Position numbers and translations under genes: made by a program
NCBI GenBank assembly: GCA_900549725.1
Contig: URPL01000027.1
Span: forward strand, 1-20,979
Source: an uncultured Eubacteriales bacterium
GTDB lineage: Bacteria; Bacillota; Clostridia; Oscillospirales; CAG-272
DNA: 20,979 bases
Direction: 5' to 3'
Notes under the pieces: generated by a model
The model's database searches: none
Seen by the model: the letters and a program-made list of their open reading frames with translations, nothing else
What the model was told of the DNA's origin: nothing
Shown: positions 1 through 6,011 of the stretch, one piece after another
Numbering within the stretch: position 1 is the stretch's first letter
How the letters are laid out: every line of letters starts with the position of its first letter

Positions 1-72
1 AGATTGACAGGGCACTGCTGATTAAGAGCTACTCCCTCACGCAATCTTTACACAAGCGTTACATGTTTCCCC
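1..72. other. Intergenic stretch upstream of the metal-efflux promoter
   Basis: I find no gene, RNA or repeat here that I can support. One plus-strand frame is open from position 3 into the ArsR gene, but it crosses the promoter and lacks a ribosome binding site, so I take it as chance. Confidence 0.5.
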
Positions 73-101
73 TTGATGTGACAAGGTGGATGGTGTATAC
101 T
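73..101 (+). promoter_or_regulatory. Sigma-A promoter of the metal-efflux operon
   Basis: TTGATG at 73-78 and TATACT at 96-101 are separated by exactly 17 bases. The start site would fall near 108, giving a leader of about 78 bases before the ArsR gene. Its position argues that the open frame extending upstream of 186 is not translated. Confidence 0.7.
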
Positions 102-109
102 GTAGGCAG

Positions 110-122
110 AAGAACGGTTCTT
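110..122. promoter_or_regulatory. Candidate ArsR operator (short inverted repeat)
   Basis: The sequence AAGAAC-G-GTTCTT is a perfect 6-1-6 inverted repeat lying just downstream of the -10 box, at roughly +3 to +15. A dimeric repressor bound here would block transcription. A second palindrome, TTTCATGAAA, lies at 164-173 directly before the ribosome binding site. Assignment to the ArsR protein is inferred from position only; neither repeat is the longer 12-2-12 element usual for SmtB/CzrA proteins. Confidence 0.35.
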
Positions 123-185
123 TCCTACTATATCTTGTGTCAGTTTTCCATTCGATACCTGATTTTCATGAAAGGAGCGTTTCCT

Positions 186-524
186 ATGCCAAAACAATGT
201 GAGCAAAACGAATCAACACAGCTCCCCCCCCTGCACCGGGCGACGGATGAGCTGATCTGCGACCTTGCCGATCTTTTCAAAATATTCGGGGATACGACCC
301 GCATGCGTATTTTGTATGCGCTGCAGGAGGGCGAAATGAGCGTCGGCACCATATCCGCAGCACTTGGGATGACGCAGTCGGCAATTTCCCATCAGCTCAA
401 GGTGCTGAAAAGCAACAACCTCATCACCAATCGGCGCGAGGGAAAAACCATTTATTATTTTCTGGCAGACGACCATGTGCGCACCATTGTTGCCATGGGA
501 TATGAACATTTAACGGAAGAATGA
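186..524 (+). CDS. ArsR/SmtB-family metal-responsive repressor, probably zinc-sensing
   Basis: A 112-residue winged-helix repressor that should release DNA when metal binds, de-repressing the two export genes behind it. The core runs from about residue 21 to 95, with the family signature around FKIFGDTTRMRILYAL and the recognition helix near MTQSAISHQLKVLK (62-75). The C-terminal helix carries D95, H97, H108 and E111. This reproduces the D-x-H-x10-H-x2-E spacing of the alpha-5 zinc/cobalt site of SmtB and CzrA. The alpha-3 cysteine pair of CadC-type cadmium/lead sensors is absent; GEMSVG stands there. The start at 186 is chosen because GGAG at 174-177 precedes it and the promoter lies inside any longer reading. 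The stop is 13 bases before the next gene. Confidence 0.9.
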   Translation: MPKQCEQNESTQLPPLHRATDELICDLADLFKIFGDTTRMRILYALQEGEMSVGTISAALGMTQSAISHQLKVLKSNNLITNRREGKTIYYFLADDHVRTIVAMGYEHLTEE

Positions 525-537
525 GAGAGGTAGAAAA

Positions 538-756
538 ATGAAAAAAACATTTGAGCTCGAAGATTTGGATTGTGCAAACTGCGCGCTGAAAATGGAGGAA
601 GGCATTGCCGCCATTCCCGGGGTACAGAATGTTTGCGTCAATTATATGACTCAGCGCCTGACGCTGGAAGCGGAGGATGCCGCATTTGCAAAGATTCTGA
701 AGGAGGCTGTCAGAGTCTGCCGTCGGATTGAGCCGGGCTGCACGATTCTGCTTTGA
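538..756 (+). CDS. Free-standing heavy-metal-associated (HMA) domain protein
   Basis: A 72-residue cytoplasmic protein consisting of a single ferredoxin-like HMA domain. The metal-binding loop is D11-C12-A-N-C15. An aspartate before the first cysteine is typical of the zinc-type N-terminal domain of ZntA. In most P1B ATPases this domain is fused to the pump, but here it is a separate gene between the repressor and an ATPase that lacks it. It probably delivers metal to the pump or regulates it. The ribosome binding site GAGAGG (524-530 region) precedes the ATG, and only 6 bases separate its stop from the ATPase start. Confidence 0.88.
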   Translation: MKKTFELEDLDCANCALKMEEGIAAIPGVQNVCVNYMTQRLTLEAEDAAFAKILKEAVRVCRRIEPGCTILL

Positions 757-762
757 TGCATC

Positions 763-2604
763 ATGAAACTGACAAAAAAACAGAAAAAACAGCTTATCCA
801 AATTCTCACAAGCGGCGTTTTGCTTGCCGTCGCCTCCTTTCTGCCGCTTGACGGGATATGGCAGGCGCTTGTGTTTGTGCTGCCGTATGCCGTGATCGGC
901 TACGATGTTTTGATCGATTCCGTGCGCGGCATTTTTCGCGGGCAGCTTTTGGATGAAAAGTTTCTCATGGCTATCGCAACCGTCGGCGCATTCGCGCTGA
1001 AGGATTACAGGGAAGCCGTCGCCGTCATGCTGTTTTATAAGGTCGGCGAGCTGTTTGAGTCCATCGCCGTCGGAAAAAGCCGCCGCTCCGTGCGCTCTCT
1101 GATGCAGCTGCGCCCCGACCATGCAACAGTCATGCGCGGCGGCGAAGAGCTCATCCTCTCCCCCGACGAAATTGCCGTTGGCGAAGAGATCATCGTGCGC
1201 CCCGGCGAGCGCATCCCGCTGGACGGTGTGATTCTGGAGGGGCAAACCAGCATTGATACCTCCGCACTGAGCGGAGAGAGCATGCCGCGCGACGCAAAAT
1301 GCGGCGATGAGGTCCTCAGCGGAACGGTCAATCTCAGCGCAACGCTGCGCGTTCGGGTGACAAAGCCTGCGTCGCAAAGCACCGTTACCCGCATCATGGA
1401 GCTTGTGGAAAACGCATCCTCCAAAAAAACGCGCTCCGAAGCATTTATCACGCGCTTTGCCCATTATTATACGCCGATCGTTGTCGGAGCAGCCGTGGTG
1501 CTTGCCGTTTTGCCGCTGCTTTTGCTGCATGAGCCGTTTGCAAAATGGCTGGAGCGCGCGCTGCTTCTCCTCGTTGTTTCCTGCCCGTGTGCGCTTGTGG
1601 TCTCCGTGCCGCTGAGCTTCTTCAGCGGAATCGGATGCGCCTCGCGCAAAGGTATTTTAATCAAAGGCTCCGGCTATATGGAGCAGCTGGCAAAGCTCGG
1701 CGTTTGCGTGTTCGATAAAACCGGAACGCTGACCAAGGGGCAGTTTTCCCTCACGGAGGTGCATGCGCAAGACGGAGACAACGACGCGCTGCTTTCCATG
1801 GCTGCCGCTCTTGAAGAAAACTCAAACCACCCCATTGCACGCTCCATCGTTTCCGCCTGCCCGCCCGAGCGGCGCTCCGCCGTATCGGAATTTACGGAGC
1901 AGCCCGGCCTTGGCGTCAGCGGAATTTTGGACGGCGCGCATATCTGTGCCGGCAACCGCGCCCTGATGGAACATCTCGGCATTGTCCTGTCCGAGGAAGA
2001 AAGCGCAGGGACGGTCATTCATGTGGCAAGAGAAAACGAATATCTCGGCTATCTTGTAATTGAAGACTGCGAAAAGGACGAAGCAAAGCAGGCGCTTGCC
2101 GCCCTGCATACCCAAGGTGTGCAAAAGCTCGTGATGCTCACGGGCGACCGCGAGGGTGCGGCAAAAGCAGTTGCCTCGCGTCTCGGAATCGATGAATATC
2201 ATGCCTCCCTGCTCCCGGGCGATAAGGTCGGCTATGTCGAAGGGTATCTTGGGAAAACGGGCAGCGTCGCCTTTGTCGGCGACGGCATCAACGATGCCCC
2301 CGTGCTCTCCCGTGCCGATGTCGGAATTGCCATGGGTGCCATGGGCAGCGATGCGGCGCTGGAGGCTGCGGATGTGGTCCTGATGCAGGATAAGCTGACG
2401 GCGCTTCCGCTCGCAGTGCGCATCAGCCGCAAGACCAAACGCATTGTGATGGAAAATATCGTTGCCGCGCTTGCCGTCAAAGCGGTAGTGCTTGTGCTCG
2501 GTGCACTCGGCGTTGCAAGCATGTGGATCGCCATTTTTGCGGATGTCGGCGTTTTGATTCTCGCCGTGCTCAACGCAATGCGCGCGCTCACCATCAAAGA
2601 CTAG
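763..2604 (+). CDS. P1B-2-type heavy-metal-exporting ATPase (Zn/Cd/Pb), ZntA/CadA-like
   Basis: A 613-residue inner-membrane pump that expels divalent metal at the cost of ATP. Visible landmarks are the actuator motif S170-G-E-S, the transmembrane metal site C274-P-C276, the phosphorylated aspartate in D318-KTGT, the nucleotide-domain H356-P357 pair, and the hinge motif G506-D-G-I-N-D511. In the last membrane helix, K573 and D594 (DVG) match the lysine and aspartate that define the Zn/Cd/Pb subgroup, as opposed to copper pumps. The protein starts almost directly with the first helices and has no N-terminal HMA domain, which is supplied by the preceding gene. No strong ribosome binding site precedes the ATG, so translation is probably coupled to the HMA gene. 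The symbol zntA or cadA cannot be settled from sequence alone. Confidence 0.93.
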   Translation: MKLTKKQKKQLIQILTSGVLLAVASFLPLDGIWQALVFVLPYAVIGYDVLIDSVRGIFRGQLLDEKFLMAIATVGAFALKDYREAVAVMLFYKVGELFESIAVGKSRRSVRSLMQLRPDHATVMRGGEELILSPDEIAVGEEIIVRPGERIPLDGVILEGQTSIDTSALSGESMPRDAKCGDEVLSGTVNLSATLRVRVTKPASQSTVTRIMELVENASSKKTRSEAFITRFAHYYTPIVVGAAVVLAVLPLLLLHEPFAKWLERALLLLVVSCPCALVVSVPLSFFSGIGCASRKGILIKGSGYMEQLAKLGVCVFDKTGTLTKGQFSLTEVHAQDGDNDALLSMAAALEENSNHPIARSIVSACPPERRSAVSEFTEQPGLGVSGILDGAHICAGNRALMEHLGIVLSEEESAGTVIHVARENEYLGYLVIEDCEKDEAKQALAALHTQGVQKLVMLTGDREGAAKAVASRLGIDEYHASLLPGDKVGYVEGYLGKTGSVAFVGDGINDAPVLSRADVGIAMGAMGSDAALEAADVVLMQDKLTALPLAVRISRKTKRIVMENIVAALAVKAVVLVLGALGVASMWIAIFADVGVLILAVLNAMRALTIKD

Positions 2605-2615
2605 GTGAAATAAAG

Positions 2616-2660
2616 ATGCCTGCAGCGGGTGTAAAAAGCTCCGCCGCAGGCATTTTTTAT
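2616..2660 (+). terminator. Intrinsic terminator after the metal-efflux operon
   Basis: The arms ATGCCTGC (2616-2623) and GCAGGCAT (2646-2653), with extra GCGG/CCGC pairing inside, form a stable hairpin followed by a T-rich run. It sits between two convergent operons. The other strand has only a weak T tract after the stem, so it may act partly in both directions. Confidence 0.8.
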
Positions 2661-3124
2661 TTTTGCTTTTCCCTTCTTGCATCCATGCGATGCCACAGCT
2701 GCAGCAACGCATAATCAAGCAATCCCGCCAAAATGATTCCCGCGGCAATGCCGATTGCCGCATCCATGGTGCAGCGCAGCGATTCAAATGCTTTCCCGTA
2801 ATCACGCGTGATATAGGAAAACACCGTTTCGTAAAGATAGCGCCCCGGCACAAGCACCATGAGCACCAGGGTCAAAAGAACCGTGCTCGGGCAGCGCAAT
2901 ACGCGCGCCATCAAAGAGGCGTATGCGCCCGCGACACAGGCGGAGAGCAGCGCCGTGACCAAAAGCTCAAGCTCCGTATATTGCGTCAAAACCGCATAAA
3001 ACGCCGTTACAAAAAAAGAGCCGATTGCCGAAAACAAAAGTTCGCGCACGCCGGAATGAAACATAAGCCCATAGCCGATGCACCCGACCACTCCTGCCAA
3101 AACCAAAACAAGAATCGTATTCAT
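2657..3124 (-). CDS. ThrE/YjjB-type small subunit of a threonine/serine exporter
   Basis: A 155-residue, very hydrophobic protein with about four or five membrane helices (near 3-22, 27-48, 52-73, 82-98 and 125-148). It contains the conserved proline-glycine stretch LVPGRYLYETV, typical of the small half of the two-part ThrE family (YjjB, DUF3815-like). In family members the two halves together export threonine, serine or, in some enterobacteria, succinate; the substrate here is unknown. The start at 3124 is chosen because it overlaps the stop of the upstream half by four bases (ATGA), a sign of translational coupling. Last gene of its operon. Confidence 0.85.
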   Translation of the reverse strand: MNTILVLVLAGVVGCIGYGLMFHSGVRELLFSAIGSFFVTAFYAVLTQYTELELLVTALLSACVAGAYASLMARVLRCPSTVLLTLVLMVLVPGRYLYETVFSYITRDYGKAFESLRCTMDAAIGIAAGIILAGLLDYALLQLWHRMDARREKQK

Positions 3125-3909
3125 CGGACAAGCCCTCCGAGCAAAAGCAGCGCCGCCGCATAGCCAAAGGCAATCATAGCGGCGAGCAGCAGGCATTCCA
3201 TCACACGCATTGCCCCGGAGAGCAGATTTCCACCGAGCATATCCCGCAGGGCATTGCCAAACGCAAGCCCGGGAATGAGCACCATAATAGTGCCGATGAG
3301 CACCGGATCCAAATGCGCCCCGATACCGAGACGAATCAGCAGAATTGAGCAAACCCCCGCTGCGAACGCATTGAGCACCGTATATGCCATGCGGTTAAAG
3401 CAGGCAAGGCGATGCCGATCGAGAAAAATCATAAGCAGCCCGACCAGCCCCGCGCAGACGCCGTCCCGCAAATTTCCGCCGAAAAACACGGCAAACGCTG
3501 CCGCAAGCAGCGCGCCGCCCGGATAAGAGAGCCACTCGGGATAGGGCAGACTTTGCATCGCCTTTGCGATTGCCTGCGGCGCATCGTCTGCCGAAAGCTC
3601 CCCCGCGCACAGGCGGCGGGAAATTTCGTTGAGGCGCTGCAGCCGATATAAATTCACCTGCGCCGCGTCGTTGATGCGCCGCATCAGCTGCGCCGTCGAG
3701 CCATCCGGCATGGTCAGCCCCGCCTGCAGAAGATTGGTAATACAAAACACCTGCGCATCCGCCGCCCCCAGGGCAAGACAGATCCGGTTCACGGTATCCT
3801 CCACGCGGAAGATCTCCCCACCGCTGCGCAGAATTCCCTCCCCGACCGAGGCTGCAACCGCAAGAATTGCATCGCCGCTCAGCGGTCTTTCCGATTTTGC
3901 CTGTTCCAT
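3121..3909 (-). CDS. ThrE/YjjP-type large subunit of a threonine/serine exporter
   Basis: A 262-residue protein with a soluble N-terminal half and a membrane C-terminal half. The signature GGEIFRVEDTVNRI lies at about residues 30-43. It is followed by a region rich in short helices (to about 125) and then roughly five hydrophobic helices from 128 to 260, including the DPVLIGTIMVLIPGLAFGNALRD stretch. This is the ThrE domain normally fused to the small membrane domain in Corynebacterium but split in most Firmicutes and enterobacteria. A GAGG ribosome binding site precedes the ATG, and 9 bases separate it from the histidinol phosphatase gene upstream. The exported substrate is not determined by sequence. 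Confidence 0.87.
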   Translation of the reverse strand: MEQAKSERPLSGDAILAVAASVGEGILRSGGEIFRVEDTVNRICLALGAADAQVFCITNLLQAGLTMPDGSTAQLMRRINDAAQVNLYRLQRLNEISRRLCAGELSADDAPQAIAKAMQSLPYPEWLSYPGGALLAAAFAVFFGGNLRDGVCAGLVGLLMIFLDRHRLACFNRMAYTVLNAFAAGVCSILLIRLGIGAHLDPVLIGTIMVLIPGLAFGNALRDMLGGNLLSGAMRVMECLLLAAMIAFGYAAALLLLGGLVR

Positions 3910-3918
3910 GCCGTCACC

Positions 3919-4719
3919 TCACCGTGATTGTGATTTGAATAAAGCAAACGGGTCCCTCAACGGTACCGTTTCCAAAACCGAAATACCGCAGCGGCGCGCA
4001 AGCGCCAGGCAAGCCTCAATTCCATCCGTATCCCGTAAAAAGCCGATTTCATGCGCATCACACCCGATCACGGCTTTTGCCCCCGCCTTTGCGGCCAGGC
4101 GGAAAAACCGCTCGCTCGGATAGCAGCGCCCGCCGCGCAGCCCCAAAAGATTGATTTCCAGCGGGATGTACTCCGCCGCGCAAAAACGGCACAAGCGCTC
4201 CATTTCTGCGCAATAGACGGCATCCTCGCCGCAAAACTGCGGCAGATCCGGATGCGCAAGATAGGAAAAACAACCGGTGGAAAGCCCCTCAGTCACCTGA
4301 TCGACCCATGCATGCAAAGTCGCCCCGTCAAAAAACGGTGCGCCGACATAAAGACCGTCATATTCGTTCTTTGTCAGATGCTGTCCCAGAATCAGATAAT
4401 CGATCGGAAACTGCTGCAAAAACCGCAGATTTTCCGCAAACAGCGTCGGATAATATTCCGCTTCAAACCCGATCAGAATTTCGATTCTTCCGCGGTATTC
4501 CTCCCGCAGGGCAAGCAGCGTGCGGACATATTCCTGCGTTTTTTCCCGCTCCATGCGAAAGGAGGAGACATAGCCTCCGGGAAAGGCATAAGGCACATGA
4601 TCGGCAAAGCCGAGCGTTTTCATGCCGATCGAAAGTGCCGCCTCAATATATTCGCGCTCTGTTCCGATGGCATGATGGCAGCGCGCGGTATGCGTATGAT
4701 AATTTGCGAGTATCGGCAT
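3919..4719 (-). CDS. PHP-family histidinol-phosphatase (HisJ/HisK type)
   Basis: A 266-residue cytoplasmic metal-dependent phosphoesterase of the length usual for HisJ (about 260-270). Predicted metal ligands occur in the family order: H8-T-H10, H15/H16, D40-H41, E86 or E88, H114 in LGQH, H156 in HPD, and D221-A-H223. HisJ converts L-histidinol phosphate to histidinol, the penultimate pathway stage. No other his genes lie nearby, so a different sugar-phosphate or nucleotide substrate is possible. It begins two bases after the stop of the beta-helix gene and has GGAG before its ATG. The operon also holds an amino-acid exporter, but a functional link is only inferred from gene order. Confidence 0.82.
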   Translation of the reverse strand: MPILANYHTHTARCHHAIGTEREYIEAALSIGMKTLGFADHVPYAFPGGYVSSFRMEREKTQEYVRTLLALREEYRGRIEILIGFEAEYYPTLFAENLRFLQQFPIDYLILGQHLTKNEYDGLYVGAPFFDGATLHAWVDQVTEGLSTGCFSYLAHPDLPQFCGEDAVYCAEMERLCRFCAAEYIPLEINLLGLRGGRCYPSERFFRLAAKAGAKAVIGCDAHEIGFLRDTDGIEACLALARRCGISVLETVPLRDPFALFKSQSR

Positions 4720-4721
4720 CG

Positions 4722-5831
4722 TTATCTCCTCTTTGCTTCTTTTTCATGCAACGCATGCCCCGGGTTTTGCATAAAGCAGATTTCCAGCCCCGGCTGCAGC
4801 ACCACGATATTTTTGGTCAACGCCCCGTTTTGCATCGGGTTTGCAAGCACGGTACAGTATTCCCCTCCGTCCAGGACAACGGAATATTCCGGGGAATCGA
4901 TCCCTTTTCCGTCGTCGTCGCAGCCATGTGCAAACACATTGCCCGTCACCGTGACATTTCTGCATTGCGTCAGGCGCAGATGGGCGCTGTCGTATACATC
5001 CGCAAACGGCGTTTCCGTGGGATTGCCGCTGCGGCGGAAAAGATTACCTGTCACGGTAACCTCTCCGACGCAATCGGGATAATTTTTCCTGCCAAAGAGA
5101 TTGTTCGTGCCGCGGCTGCCAAGGCACAGCCCGGGGCCACAGGAGCGGTCAAAGCAGTTGCCCGTAATATTCAGGCTGTCACCGTTGCCGATCTGCACGC
5201 CTGCGCAGCGGTTCCATTCAATGCGGTTTGCCGTCAGCGTCACGGAGGAGCAAATCGCTCCGCCGCGGATACCGCAGCTGCAATTTCCGCTGAACCAGTT
5301 GTCGCAAAGGAAAGCGTCCCATCCGTCCAAAAAAAGCCCCGCGCCGCGGTTGAAAGCCAAGTGGCTTTGGCGTACGCTGACGCACCATGCATGATAAAAA
5401 TGCAGCCCGTCTCCGGAAAAATGCGCCACACGGCAGTTCTCAATGCACACGGCATCCTCATGCCCGCCGCCGTTATATTCGGAATAGCAGATCATCAGCC
5501 CGTGCACGCCGTTTCCGAGCATGCCGCCCTCAAAGCAAAGCCCGCGCACACTTGCATTTGCCGCATGGGAAAGATTCAGAAGGCATGCGGCGCCGCCGTC
5601 GCGCAGAAGAAAAGTCGCCGTTCCGCTTTTGCCGAACCCCCAGGCATCCTCCGCGCGCAAAACGGTCCCCGCATGCATATGCAGCTCCCCCGTCAGATAT
5701 GTGCCCGGCGGGACCGCAACCACGCCGCCGACCTCGCCCGCACGGTCCAGCGCCTCCTGGATCGCCGCGGTGGCATCCGTTATGCCGTCCGGCACAGCGC
5801 CAAACTGCGTGATATCAAACACACCCTGCAT
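4722..5831 (-). CDS. Right-handed beta-helix protein (pectate-lyase-3 / GH28-like), apparently cytoplasmic
   Basis: A 369-residue protein opening with FDITQFGAVPDGITDATAAIQ, the standard entry of pectate-lyase-3-type beta-helices. It continues with several coils of about 22-25 residues; the element V/N-x-TGNxF recurs three times (NITGNCF, TVTGNLF, TVTGNVF). Such folds occur in polysaccharide lyases, hydrolases and epimerases. No catalytic set can be named here. A GTG start at 5876 is possible, but its ribosome binding site would abut the codon; the ATG at 5831 has GGGGGA at good distance and begins right at the domain. No signal peptide is present in either version, and there are 19 cysteines, which suggests a reducing cytoplasm. 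First gene of the operon. Confidence 0.75.
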   Translation of the reverse strand: MQGVFDITQFGAVPDGITDATAAIQEALDRAGEVGGVVAVPPGTYLTGELHMHAGTVLRAEDAWGFGKSGTATFLLRDGGAACLLNLSHAANASVRGLCFEGGMLGNGVHGLMICYSEYNGGGHEDAVCIENCRVAHFSGDGLHFYHAWCVSVRQSHLAFNRGAGLFLDGWDAFLCDNWFSGNCSCGIRGGAICSSVTLTANRIEWNRCAGVQIGNGDSLNITGNCFDRSCGPGLCLGSRGTNNLFGRKNYPDCVGEVTVTGNLFRRSGNPTETPFADVYDSAHLRLTQCRNVTVTGNVFAHGCDDDGKGIDSPEYSVVLDGGEYCTVLANPMQNGALTKNIVVLQPGLEICFMQNPGHALHEKEAKRR

Positions 5832-5906
5832 TTGCTTTTCCCCCGCTCTTCCAAACGCCGAACCAAAGCCATGCACCCCTCATCACTTTTTCCGACTCTT
5901 AGGCTT

Positions 5907-5935
5907 AGTATACCACTTCAGTTTTCCCCCGTCAA
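5907..5935 (-). promoter_or_regulatory. Sigma-A promoter of the beta-helix/hisJ/ThrE operon
   Basis: Read on the minus strand, TTGACG (5930-5935) and TATACT (5907-5912) are spaced by exactly 17 bases. It lies directly downstream of the terminator that ends the ABC operon, so the four minus-strand genes below it form their own unit. Confidence 0.8.
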
Positions 5936-5943
5936 TAAAAAGG

Positions 5944-5996
5944 GAAAAAAACGCTCCGCATCCCCCTTTTTGGGACAATGCGGAGCAACTTTTTTC
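5944..5996 (-). terminator. Terminator of the GntR/ABC operon (T-rich on both sides)
   Basis: The arms GCTCCGCAT (5953-5961) and ATGCGGAGC (5978-5986) form a nine-pair stem. On the minus strand it is followed by a run of seven Ts; on the plus strand a six-T run also follows. It lies 26 bases past the stop of the large permease gene. Confidence 0.85.
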
Positions 5997-6011
5997 TGTT
6001 TTCTTTTTTTG

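Noticed and set aside
63..185. An N-terminal extension of the ArsR repressor starting at 63
   Set aside because: The -35/-10 promoter lies within it, there is no ribosome binding site, and the family domain begins after 186.
424..1530. A 368-codon open frame on the minus strand opposite the ATPase gene
   Set aside because: The plus-strand frame has unmistakable P-type ATPase motifs through this region; the antisense product has no recognisable domain.
1822..2853. A 343-codon minus-strand open frame over the end of the ATPase and the start of the ThrE gene
   Set aside because: It crosses the terminator at 2616-2660 and conflicts with motif-bearing frames on both sides.
3251..3352. Longer starts for the small ThrE subunit
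   Set aside because: They lie deep inside the large-subunit gene; the ATG at 3124 has the four-base coupling overlap and begins the first membrane helix.
5832..5876. GTG start for the beta-helix gene at 5876
   Set aside because: The purine-rich stretch abuts the codon, whereas the ATG at 5831 has proper spacing and begins at the conserved domain. The extension is not a signal peptide.
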